A stretch of DNA of 64,000 nucleotides from Campanula takesimana (lineage: Eukaryota; Streptophyta; Magnoliopsida; Asterales; Campanulaceae), in contig JAOWBW010001620.1 in the NCBI GenBank assembly GCA_026119855.1, forward strand, positions 176,455-240,454. The letters are read 5' to 3'. The notes under the pieces were generated by a model that was given only the letters and a program-made list of their open reading frames with translations, made no database searches and had not been told where the DNA came from. Below, one piece after another: positions 1 through 9,688 of the stretch; the stretch's first letter is position 1; the number at the start of each line of letters is the position of its first letter. Position numbers and translations under genes: made by a program.

Positions 1-2
1 AT

Positions 3-1739
3 TATTTGTATGGAACTAAATTTGAAGTCTTTACTGATCATAAGAGCTTGAAGTACTTGTTTTCTCAGAAAGAGCTTAATATGAGACAACGTAGATGGAT
101 GGAGAAATTGAAGGATCATGATTGTACTATCCTTTATCATCCAGGAAAAGCCAATGTTGTGGCAGATGCACTGAGCAGAAAGACTTATATTTCTTGCCTG
201 ATGATTCGTGAATGGAAGATGTTTGAAGACTTGTGTGATTGGAGTCCTTGTGAATCAAATCATGGAGTTATGTTTGCGAATATAAAAGCTACTTCAGATT
301 TACTCCAACAGATCAAAGAAGCTCAGGTAGTTGATTCTGAATTGCAGAAAATCATTAGTGGAATGAATGAAGGAAAGCAACCAGATTTTTCTTTTAATAG
401 TGATGGAATTCTTACCTTCCGAGGTCGAGTTTGTATTCCAGTTGATCCTGAGATAAAGAAGAAAGTTCTTGAAGAGGCTCACAAAGCCAAGTATACTATT
501 CATCCTGGAAGTACTAAAATGTATCAAGACTTGAAGAAACATTTCTGGTGGAACAATATGAAAAGAGAAATTGCTGAGTATGTTTCCAAATGTTTGACTT
601 GTCAACAAGTAAAAGTGGAACATCAACGTCCAGCAGGTTTGTTGCAACCATTGGAAATTCCAGAGTGGAAATGGGAACATATTACTATGGATTTTGTGAC
701 TGGTTTGCCACGTACCAGACGAGGCCATGATGCTGTTTGGGTTATAGTGGACAGGTTGACTAAATCAGCTCATTTCTTGTCTGTTTCCATGGGATATTCA
801 TTGTCTCAGTTGGCATCTTTATATGTTCAGGAGATAGTCCGACTGCATGGGGTTCCTGTGAGTATTGTATCTGACAGAGATCCTCGTTTTACTTCTCGAT
901 TCTGGCAGGCTCTTCAGGGTGCCATGGGTACTAAATTGAATTTCAGTACAGCTTTTCATCCTCAATCTGATGGGCAATCTGAGAGACTTATACAGATTCT
1001 TGAGGATATGTTACGTGCTTGTGTTATTGATTTCAAAGGCAGTTGGGATACTCATCTTCCTTTGGCTGAGTTTGCTTATAATAACAGTTTTCAGTCTAGC
1101 ATTGAAATGGCTCCATATGAGGCTCTTTATGGCAGAAAATGTCGATCTCCTATATGCTGGGATGAAGTGGGAGAAGCTAGACTCTTGGGTCCTGAAATGG
1201 TTCAACAATCAGTTGAGAGTGTGAAACTTATTCGAGATATATTGCGTACAGCTCAGAGTAGACAAAAGAGTTATGCAGATCATCGTAGAAGGGATCTTGA
1301 ATTCCAGGTAGGTGACTTTGTATTCTTGAAGGTCTCTCCTCGTAGAGGTATAAAGAGATTTGGGAAGAAAGGAAAGTTATCTCCTCGTTATATCGGTCCA
1401 TTTGAGATTCTTGAAAGAGTTGGTAAGTTGGCTTATAGAGTGGCTTTACCTCCTTCTTTATCTGGTATTCATAACGTGTTCCATGTATCTATGCTTCGCA
1501 AGTATATGGCAGATGAATCACATGTTCTTGAGTATGAGGCTATTCCATTTCAGCCTGATTTGTCTTATGAGGAACAGCCTGTAGAAATTCTTGACTGGAA
1601 AGAGCAAGTATTGCGTACCAAAAGGATTCCTATTGTGAAGGTCCTTTGGAGGAATCATGAAATTGAAGAGGCTACTTGGGAAACCGAGAAAGAGATGCGA
1701 GATAAATACCCGAGCCTATTTGAAAATTTTGGTAAGTAA
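3..1739 (+). CDS. Ty3/gypsy chromovirus pol, 3' part: RNase H, integrase, chromodomain
   Basis: The frame is open at the left window edge, so protease, RT and most of RNase H lie outside. Residues are numbered from the codon at position 6. Residues 1-59 are the RNase H end, closing with HPGKANVVADALSRK. The integrase zinc finger follows at about 155-202 (H..H, then CLTCQQ). The catalytic core has D229, D290 and E326, with 35 residues between the last two as in DDE integrases. The C-terminal GPFEILERVG and HNVFHVSMLRKY blocks and a terminal chromodomain-like segment (VKVLWRNHEIEEATW, about 540-577) point to a chromovirus, most like the Tekay/Del clade (inferred). The pol product would copy and integrate the element. 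The frame is uninterrupted to TAA, so this part looks intact. Polypurine tract and 3' LTR follow directly. Confidence 0.95.
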   Translation, partial: YLYGTKFEVFTDHKSLKYLFSQKELNMRQRRWMEKLKDHDCTILYHPGKANVVADALSRKTYISCLMIREWKMFEDLCDWSPCESNHGVMFANIKATSDLLQQIKEAQVVDSELQKIISGMNEGKQPDFSFNSDGILTFRGRVCIPVDPEIKKKVLEEAHKAKYTIHPGSTKMYQDLKKHFWWNNMKREIAEYVSKCLTCQQVKVEHQRPAGLLQPLEIPEWKWEHITMDFVTGLPRTRRGHDAVWVIVDRLTKSAHFLSVSMGYSLSQLASLYVQEIVRLHGVPVSIVSDRDPRFTSRFWQALQGAMGTKLNFSTAFHPQSDGQSERLIQILEDMLRACVIDFKGSWDTHLPLAEFAYNNSFQSSIEMAPYEALYGRKCRSPICWDEVGEARLLGPEMVQQSVESVKLIRDILRTAQSRQKSYADHRRRDLEFQVGDFVFLKVSPRRGIKRFGKKGKLSPRYIGPFEILERVGKLAYRVALPPSLSGIHNVFHVSMLRKYMADESHVLEYEAIPFQPDLSYEEQPVEILDWKEQVLRTKRIPIVKVLWRNHEIEEATWETEKEMRDKYPSLFENFGK

Positions 1740-1761
1740 AATTCGTGGGCGAATTTTCTTT

Positions 1762-1774
1762 AAGGTGGGGAGGA
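1762..1774 (+). promoter_or_regulatory. Polypurine tract of the chromovirus
   Basis: A purine-rich run (AAGGTGGGGAGGA) lies directly before the LTR start TGTAACGCCC. This is the usual plus-strand priming site for reverse transcription. The sequence just upstream (AAAATTCG...CGAATTTT) resembles the corresponding tail of the gag-only element at 38470-38503. Confidence 0.85.
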
Positions 1775-2516
1775 TGTAACGCCCATCCTTATTATCGTTA
1801 AATATTTGACATACTTGTTAAATTCTTGAACTTGCATATTATGTGTTAGTTTTACTTGAGTTAAATTTTTAACTGCTTTAAATAGTTAAGGTGGTTAAAT
1901 GTTTAGTTTTGACTTTTGGGTCATTTGTGAAAATTTGACTTTAGGGGCCTTTTTGTTAAAAGTGAAACTTGAGGGGCCTAAGTGTCAATTCCCGAAACTT
2001 GAATGTATATCTTGTTGGGTTTTGCCTGAGAAAGGCATTCTTCCCCAAATTTCTTACGCATACTCCTTCTGTTCTGAAAAGCTAGGGTAAAAGTTTTCCC
2101 TATTCCCGACTCCTCGAGTTTAATTATCCCTCCGTTCTCGATTCTGATCCCGGATTAATATTCGTGGCGTTGAATAGAGCGTTCCAGGCCGAACAGAAAT
2201 AAGTTTGGGTCAACTTGAATTTTGACTAGGTAAGTTATTAGCTCCCCCTTACTTGTAATAACATGCATAAATGTTATTCTCAATACTTGTGATTGTTAAT
2301 TTTGTGTTTTGGGTGATTTTTGTGGTACTTGTAAATTTGGGACAAAAGGAGTAAATTTCCCCTGTGTAAACTAATGAAAGGAAATGAAAGAATGGGTTTT
2401 AAGCTTGTTTATTATTTTGGGGTATGTTGAATTTGTTAGTAAATGTTACTCCTACGTTTTGGGACGGAAATAGTTCAACCTGGGAAAGAAATGGGAATTT
2501 CGCATTTTAGTACACT

Positions 2517-2624
2517 GTGCGACCGCACAAAAATGATTGTGCGACCGCACATCTTTCTGAAGGGTTTTTCAAAGAAAGTGACCTGCTTGTGTGCGGCCGC
2601 ACAGTACATTTTGGGCGACCGCAC
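2517..2624 (+). repeat. Two pairs of GC-rich dyads with CGACCG/CGGCCG core, 22 bp apart
   Basis: Four dyads start at 2517, 2539, 2591 and 2613. The first two are GTGCGACCGCAC, the third is GTGCGGCCGCAC (a perfect palindrome) and the fourth is GGGCGACCGCAC. Start-to-start spacing is 22, 52 and 22 bp, that is a 12-mer plus a 10-base spacer within each pair. The dyads are in the LTR body, inside the predicted leader intron. Function is unknown. Confidence 0.9.
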
Positions 2625-2790
2625 GGTCGTCTGAAAAACAAAGATTTTGTTTAAAGTTTGAAAGTTGGAAGTAACCCTAGTTAAGGTATATAACCTTAGT
2701 ATAAGATGTCCTAGAAAGTGTTGTGATACTTTAGGGGCATCAGACTTGGTCTTAAACATGTATACTTATTGAATCAAAATGAGAACATAA

Positions 2791-3090
2791 GTATAAGAGT
2801 AGTATCTCTTCTTTATGTCTTGAAAGTGCTATGAACAAGCACTAATGTGTTATACTTGTTGTGAATCCAATGATTGTGCACCTTAGAGGCATTAGCATAA
2901 GGTCTTAGACTTGAACATCCTAAGATTAGGATTGGGATTTGGTAAGAGTAAATGTATAACTCTTATACTTGTTTGAATGTCCAAAGATTGGAAGTTATAA
3001 CTTGAAGTATAAGACATTAAAAGCTTGTACGTGATTTGAATATCCAAAGAATTGGATTAAGACTTGAATATAAGATAATAAAATCTTGTA
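2791..3090 (+). repeat. Degenerate hairpin modules in LTR A
   Basis: Modules of the form TATAAGA, a short loop, then TCTT are scattered here. Examples are AAGAG with CTCTT at 2795-2810 and AAGAT with ATCTT at 3072-3086, with TTGTACTTGA-like sequence following the latter. Related copies are more numerous in the solo LTR at 7836-8520 and partly explain its greater length. Confidence 0.6.
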
Positions 3091-4298
3091 CTTGACTTGA
3101 CACCAATACATATGTATGGTAGTGAACTAGAAAGTGCTATAAGTAAGCACTAACGTGTATGAGACATGTTCTTGTTGTGTATGTGCAAACATTGCATACA
3201 TTTGCTTGATACAAGGTGACTTCTTGACTACTTGAAGCATGTTCCTTGTTGAGCTAGTCCACTACATTTGGATTAGTTCTTCTCCCGTTGTTCAAGTAAA
3301 TATCTACTTGTACTTTCTTGTGTGAGTCCAGCTGGTTCTCCTTGCTTGTTCAAAAATGTATAGGTTCACGCTTGTCGCGAGAGCTGGGGTTTAAGTGACA
3401 ATCGGGTCCCTATGTATTTCCGCCCGACCCCTTACTACCGGCCATAGTAAGGGCATAGCTTCCTTAGTTGGAGCAATAAGCCTGACTTAAGTGAATGCTA
3501 AATTCCCGTCCCGAACACCTCATGAATAATCATGAGTACTGATATTGAGAATGACACTGGTTACCGGGTCTTCTGATATATACTGAATAATCAGTTCCTG
3601 TTATTGATCGTGATGTCAAAGTAATACAAGCTTCGACAACAATGGTATTCTTGGGAGGAATAAGGAAGGAAGCAATATCCTTATAACTTGCTTGTTTAGC
3701 CTTATGTGCTACTTGATGAGTGGATTATCCTCTCATATACTTGTTACTTGATGATACTTGAGATATGATTATTTGAGTATATACTTGAATTGCATGATAA
3801 CATGTCATGTAGTTGCATCTAATAGCTTACTGAGATTTATCTCACCCTTTATTTGTTTCCCCCCCCCCCAGGAAAGGAAGGATAGTGCGCAGTGAGGCTC
3901 GACATAGTTGGGAGCTTGCTTCGCATGTCGTGATTATTTTGGGGCTTGTGTCCTTTTACACTTGGTGAGGACGATGTATTGGGTTGTATAACTCCTTATT
4001 TTGGGGTAGACAGTCTTGTTCAGTTCTTGTTGTCACTAGACATCTTGTATAGTACTCTTAATGCCAGCTTATGTGCTAGGCATGTTTCCGCTGTGTATGT
4101 ATTAAGTTTGGTTTTAAATTTTCTTGTCTAGAACTCGTGTTGTGAGCTAGTATAGCTCCTTACTCTAGAGTATATATATCATGTCAGTTTGTTAAACAAA
4201 TGTCATTAAGTTTCTTGTTAAGTTTCTTGTTTCTCGTCAGGCACTCCCATCCAGGTTCGAGGTTCTATTAGGGGATCCCGGGACCTGGGGGCGTGTCA

Positions 4299-4607
4299 AA
4301 AAGTGTTACTTTTTGAAGATGAAACTGTTACTTTTATCAGAACAGAGTGTTGATAGACGAACTAGTGAGGCACAAGTCACAACATGCATGAGATAGTGAA
4401 TCTCAAGCATTGATAGGAAAAGAGAACTCCAATTTTGATAGTTCTCATTGGAAAGTCTACAATGACCCATATAAGATTGGACATTGAAAACAACGGGAAG
4501 ACCGTGTTTATTACCCGGAAGGTTACCTTGCCCAGAATCGGTGTTGGCCATGGATTTTGATGGAACATATGATTCTAAACCCATGGCTTTAGAAAGCTCT
4601 GATACCA
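4299..4607 (-). pseudogene. Ty1/copia element, 5' internal fragment with gag N-terminus
   Basis: On the minus strand, reading starts directly after the primer-binding site. The protein contains GLESYVPSKSMANT and RLSNENYQNWSSLFLSML, which resembles the N-terminal part of plant copia gag (the DUF4219/UBN2-type region around NYxxW). About 100 codons are open, and the frame is then cut at 4299 by the chromovirus insertion. The rest of this copia element should lie to the left of the window. Confidence 0.75.
4596..4607 (-). promoter_or_regulatory. Primer-binding site of the copia element
   Basis: The plus strand GCTCTGATACCA is the reverse complement of TGGTATCAGAGC, complementary to the 3' end of initiator tRNA-Met. 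It lies directly next to the LTR end. Confidence 0.9.
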
Positions 4608-5255
4608 TGTAAGAAATATAACCTACTGTAGAAGAAATGATTGAAGAACAGAAAGAGGAAGAAGAAGATGGTATACAGATGGTACTGTTGGAAATTTAGG
4701 GTTTATTGATAATCCTGGATATATGATTGAATCGTGAGTAATTCACTTTCCGAACAAAATATTTCGACCCTATATGCCTGGGTTACACGAAATTTTTGTA
4801 TGGGATAATACAATCAAACGATCTGAATCTAGGGAAAGAAATCAGATCAAAACTCAGAGTAATTGTGTGTATTTTTCGTCAATGTAATCTGAAACCAAAT
4901 TCTGTATATATACAGATAGTAGGAAGGAGCAGGATTGACTGAAAAGTCATAAATGTTAGCAACAGTCATACCTGTTAGGGTTTAGGGTTGTGTCTCTTGG
5001 CTTGGCGGGAATCCTGGCGGGAGAAAACGGTAGTTTGATTGTATTATCCCATACAAGGGGCGCTGCCCCTTGACCCCGCAAGGGGGCGCAGCCCCCTTAA
5101 CCCCTGCTTCTTTATTGTGGTCGAAAACATATTAACTCAAACGAGTGTGTACTCCACACTTTCCCTTACTCGTATCCGAGCCGAATATGAAATCGCATTG
5201 GTCTCTAGTAAATCACAATTACACAAAATCGTTGATGACACTAAAATCACCAACA
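4608..5255 (-). mobile_element. 5' LTR of the minus-strand copia element (648 bp)
   Basis: On the minus strand it begins TGTTGGTGATTTTAGTG (at 5255) and ends TTTCTTACA (at 4608) beside the PBS. TG...CA ends and PBS adjacency define it. The next five bases on the plus strand, GGTAC (5256-5260), would be one copy of the target duplication. Confidence 0.88.
5057..5096 (+). repeat. Two GC-rich palindromes in the copia LTR
   Basis: GGGGCGCTGCCCC (5057-5069) and GGGGGCGCAGCCCCC (5082-5096) are near-perfect inverted repeats about 26 bp apart centre to centre, in an otherwise AT-rich LTR. The general plan (paired GC-rich dyads about two helical turns apart) recalls the CGGTCG-core dyads elsewhere in the window, although the core differs. 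Confidence 0.8.
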
Positions 5256-5364
5256 GGTACCTCACGTAATTGTATTGCCGTGGGGTTGTGTTTCATATAT
5301 AGCCCTAATGAGATTTACATACTAAGGAAACCTATCCTAACTAGGTAAGTGAATATATACACAA
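5256..5364. other. Short non-coding flank between copia LTR and Mutator-like element
   Basis: About 100 bases of sequence older than both neighbours. I see no gene. Its right end is the first copy of the 10 bp duplication ATATACACAA. The flank resumes at 10897. Confidence 0.6.
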
Positions 5365-5668
5365 GAGTTAAATACCTAATTCGTCCTTAAACTATTTAAG
5401 TTTTTACCTTTCCGTCACTAAACAAATTTTTTTTTACCTTTTCATCCTTGACCTTCGTGTTTGAGGATTATGATGTCCTTCCGTCTGTCTCCCGTCAATT
5501 GCACCGTTAAACCTGCTGATGTGGCATGCTGACATCAAATAGAAAGCTGATGTGGAATTTTGAGGGGTTAAAATGCAAGATATTAAACTAGTGATCCTAC
5601 AATGCAAATAAAAGAACCCTAACCTATAACACCCTTACCAGATAACGCAGAAAAAAAATAAATACCCC

Positions 5669-5706
5669 TTTCTTCTTCTTCTTCTTCTTCTTCTTCTTCT
5701 TCTTCT
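5669..5706 (+). repeat. (CTT)n microsatellite
   Basis: About twelve CTT/TCT triplets inside the MULE. The reverse strand therefore reads as lysine- or arginine-rich frames that are not genes. Confidence 0.95.
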
Positions 5707-7515
5707 CCACCGCCCTCCGTCGTCGCCGTCGATGTCGCCTCCCTTTCCCCGCTCTCCTCTGCTTCTTCTCTCTATTCTCCCACGCCTCCTCCTCCTTATA
5801 TTCTCCCACCTCGAGCCCACTCCAATATGACGCCACCCCTTCCTTCCAGTCACTTCTCCGTCTCCCGTCTCTCATAAACATCACCCAAATCTTTAAAAAT
5901 TACAATCCCAGATTTTGAACCCAAAAGTCCAGATTTGAAACCCAAGATGACTTTATTTAAAATAAAAAATTGCAAAAACACACTAATTTGGAAAATGAAA
6001 TTTCATTGTTCCCAGATCGTTGATTGAAGAAGGAGAAGTCAAAGAAATCTAAAAAGAGAAAAAGTTAAAATCAGAATCAGTAACAAATCTGAAAAACGAA
6101 ATTTCATTGTCAAAATAAATCAACAAAATTTAAAATACACATCAATGAGAATCTCGATCATGCCTCTCGGGAAGAGAAAGAACGGGATGGAAGGAGGCTG
6201 AATTTTTTGAAGAAAATGGTGAGGGTGAGAGGCGGATTGGGAAGAAAATGGAGGTGGGTTACGAATTAGAGAGGAATTTGGAGGTGGGTTACGAATCGGG
6301 TAGGGATTTGGGGGATTTGAGAGATGACTGATTAGGGTTCACGAAAGGAAGAAGTAAATCGGACATTAAAGCGTAGAGACGGTAGTGAAGAAGTGGGTTG
6401 TAACGCCCATCCTTAATCTCGTTAAATATTTGACTTATTTGTTAAATTCTTGACTAGCATATTTATATGCTATTTTATTTGAGTTAATTATTTAACTACT
6501 TTAGAAAATTAAGGTGGTTAAATGTCAAAGTTGAAAGTTTAGGGGTCTTTTTGTAATTAGTGAAACTTGAGGGGCCTAGTAGCAATTCTTGGAAAGTGGC
6601 TAAGTATATCTTGTTGTTGCAGAGAATGAATTCTCACAATTCATTTCCTTCTCGTTCTTTCCTCTGTTTCAAAGCTAGGTTTAGGATTCTTCCTATTCTC
6701 GACTCCTCGAGCTTAATTATCTCTCTGTTCGTGATTCCGGTCCCGGATAAATATTCGTGGCGTTGAATAGAGCGTTCCAGACCGATCAGAAATTAATTTG
6801 GGTCAACTTGATTTTTGACTAGGTAAGTTATTAGCTCCCCCTTACTTGTAATAACATGTATATATGTTATTCCCGCTACTTGTTCTTGTTAAAATTGTGT
6901 TTTAAGCAATTTTTGTGATACTTGTAAATTTGGTACGAAGGGAGTATAATTATGTTGCGAACAAAAGAAACTTGGAAAATTTGGTTGAAATTAGTTAACT
7001 TCCTGGGTGTTGGTTTGTAGGAAATTACACTCCTATTAGTGAGACGGTAAAATAGTAACTTGATTTAAATATTATTAGAAAAATTTTACCATTATTTGTG
7101 GTACGGGGAAATGAATGGAAGTATCCCTAAATGGGTATAGTAGTATAATATAAAATTGTACTTATACTTTTGGAGACGGTGAAATATTTAATTGGGAATA
7201 AAAGAAGATTATTCTATTACTTATGGGACGGGGATAAATTAATAAAGTGTCCCTATAGAAGTGTTCTGGGCATGTTAAAATGCACTCTTGAATGTTAGAA
7301 AGTGTTAGTGGGTTTATACTCCTACATTTGGGACGGAGAATTTATAAGTATAAAAGTCTCTGTTAAAATAAGAAAGTATAATCGAAATGAGTGATTTAGG
7401 CTTGTTATTATACTCCTGGGTTTGATAATATATTAATAAAAATTATACTCCTACGCTTGGGACGGAAAATTATTTAACCTGAGAAAGAATTCGGATTTTG
7501 GCATTTTTGGGCCTT

Positions 7516-7622
7516 GGGCGACCGTCCATTTTGGGCTGGGCGACCGCCCATCTATCTGAAGTATTTTGTTCTTGGAAAGCCTGATTTTGGGCGACCGCCC
7601 ACACCATTTTGTGCGGCCGCCC
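7516..7622 (+). repeat. Two pairs of GC-rich dyads in LTR B, 22 bp apart
   Basis: Dyads start at 7516 (GGGCGACCGTCC), 7538 (GGGCGACCGCCC), 7589 (GGGCGACCGCCC) and 7611 (GTGCGGCCGCCC). Spacing is 22, 51 and 22. The sites align one to one with those in LTR A, but the arms are GGG/CCC rather than GTG/CAC, so both arms changed together at 7538 and 7589. Confidence 0.9.
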
Positions 7623-7835
7623 ATATGTCCTGAAAAATTGTAAAACTTGTTTAATGATTGTATAAGTTGGAAATAACCCTTGTTAAGGCATATAGCCTTA
7701 GGATAAGATGTCCTAGTAAGTATTGTGATACCTTAGGGGTATCAGAAGTGAGTCTTGAACATGAATACTCATTTAATTAAAATGAGAACTTAGTCTTGTA
7801 CATGGACACTTATGGAACTCAAATGAGAACTTAAG

Positions 7836-8520
7836 TATAAGAGTAACAACTCTTTTATATGTCTTGAAAGTGCTATGAACAAGCACTTATGTGTTATGCT
7901 TGTCTTGAAGCCAATGATTGTGCACCTTAGGGGCATTAAAACAATTACTTGAGATTGAATATCCTATGTAGGGGATTAAGAACTCGTAAGTATGAGTTGT
8001 CTAGCTCATTTACTTAAATTGAACTCGAATTATTCTTGGTCTAGGTTTAGGGTACTACCCTAGATGGCCTAGATGAGTGTTGTAGAACACTCTAGTACTG
8101 GAAAATAGTCCCTTTGTGAACAAATGAAATGTGGACTTGAATCATAATTAAATGATGACTTGAATATAAGAGTAATAACTCTTTTATGTGTCTTGAAGTC
8201 AATGTTTGTGTACCTTAGGGACACCAACTAATGTCTAGAGCTTGAATGTCCTAAGAAAAGGATTTGGAAAATAATTCGTGAAAGATGTATAATTCATCTT
8301 CCTAGCTTGAACTTGAAGTATAAGATAATTAACTCTTGTACATGTTTAATCATCCAAAGAAATGGATTGAGAACTTGGATATAAGATGATAAGATCTTGT
8401 ATATGTATTGAATGTCTTAAGATAAGACAGTAACTTGAAGTATAAGACAATAAAATCTCGTACATGACTTGAACATCCAAATAATTGGATTAAGACTTGA
8501 ATATAAGATTATAAAATCTT
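7836..8520 (+). repeat. Degenerate hairpin modules in LTR B
   Basis: At least six copies of TATAAGA, a short loop, then TCTT occur at about 7836, 8164, 8318, 8381, 8441 and 8501. Arms are either AAGAG/CTCTT or AAGAT/ATCTT. Each is followed by a TTGTAYRTG- or CTTGA-like tail. Internal amplification of this module makes the LTR long. Confidence 0.65.
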
Positions 8521-9542
8521 GTACGTGCCTTGACACCAATATAGGTGTATGGCAACAAACTTGAAAGAGTCTTGATGTGTATATGCAAATCTTGCATATA
8601 TTTACTTGATAGAATGTGGCTTCTTGATTGATTGGTACATGGTATGAATAACCAAAGAATTGGGTTATGGAACTAGATAGAGAATGATTAACTCTTCTGC
8701 ATACTTGAACTTGATACGTGTATATTGGAAGTGCTATAAATAAGCACTAAAGTGTAAGTGATTTAGTTTAATCATGTATATACTTAATGAAGTATATAAA
8801 GAATGAAGAAGATATCTTGTCTTGAAATGGTTCCTAAAGAAAATAGGGACTAGTGTAATATGAAGATAATTCATATAATCGTGAATACTACGATTTAAAT
8901 TAATAAGAATGATTACAGAACACAATATGTGTTAGAAAATGGGTTCGATTACTAACGATACATATATGTGAAGTATGACTGTGTCTAGGTACAATGTGAC
9001 CTATGCTACTACGTGTTTAGAGTCTAAGGTATTGGGCTCTATTTGATAGTAAGGGTATCGGGATAGACACTTTAATGTGTTAAACGTGATATGAATATGT
9101 ACGTGCAAACTTGGCATGTGACAAAGTGAAATACCCTACTACTTGACTGAAGTCTGTTATAAATGGACTCTTACTTGGATTGATCGTGTTACATGGACAC
9201 CTTACGTGCCATTGTTATCTTGGTTTGTATTCGCAATAATTGCGTACGTGTATTTATATTGAGCACATGATACATGATTACATGGTGCATAAAGAGTAGT
9301 CCACTAATAAGGGACTGAGTTCTGTTCTGTAGTTCAAGTAAATATCTACTTGTGCATTCTTGGTGAGTCCAGCTGGTTCTCCTTGCTTGTTCGAAAATAT
9401 ATAGGTTCACGCTTGTCGCGAGAGCTGGGGTTTAAGTGACAATCGGGTCCCTATGTATTTCCGCCCGACCCCTTACTACCGGCCATAGTAAGGGCATAGC
9501 TTCCTTGGTTGGAGCAATAAGCCTGACCTAAGTGAATGCTAA

Positions 9543-9688
9543 CTCCCGTCCCGAACACCATGTGGATCTTGTTATTGTGGATGATACTGAATACCAGGTC
9601 TCCTTATATACTGTTCTCCCGTCCCGAACACCACGTGGATCTTGTTATTGTGGATGGCACTGGTTACCAGGTCTCCTTATATACTGCA
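9543..9688 (+). repeat. 73 bp tandem duplication in LTR B
   Basis: CTCCCGTCCCGAACACCA starts at 9543 and again at 9616. Each is followed by GTGGATCTTGTTATTGTGGA and an ACCAGGTCTCCTTATATACT block. LTR A carries a single copy at about 3505-3590. Confidence 0.88.

Larger units (their letters stand above)
2230..3871 (+). other. Predicted leader intron inside LTR A
   Basis: ACTAG|GTAAGTT at 2230 is a near-ideal plant 5' splice site. The run of C followed by CAG|GA ending at 3871 is a plausible 3' splice site. A TTACTGAGATTTATCTCA block lies just upstream and could supply the branch point. The same arrangement recurs in the solo LTR (6823-10038) and the gag-only LTR (33358-35171). This is a prediction from sequence only; no transcript data are available. 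Confidence 0.45.
1775..4298 (+). mobile_element. 3' LTR of the chromovirus (LTR A, 2524 bp)
   Basis: It starts TGTAACGCCC after the polypurine tract and ends GGGCGTGTCA. The 3' boundary is supported by alignment with the TSD-bounded solo LTR at 6399-10445, which ends in the same GGGGCGTGTCA context. The next five bases, AAAAG (4299-4303), would be the target duplication, but the 5' copy is outside the window. The LTR contains GC-rich dyads (2517-2624), degenerate hairpin modules (2791-3090), a GTAAGTT site (2230) and a poly(C)-CAG site (3871). Open frames inside it are short and are not considered genes. Confidence 0.88.

Noticed and set aside
4306..4608. Independent host gene on the minus strand
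   Set aside because: It begins at the PBS of a copia element and matches the gag N-terminus pattern.
5624..5884. Two basic open frames on the minus strand
   Set aside because: The lysine/arginine runs are translations of the CTT microsatellite inside the MULE.
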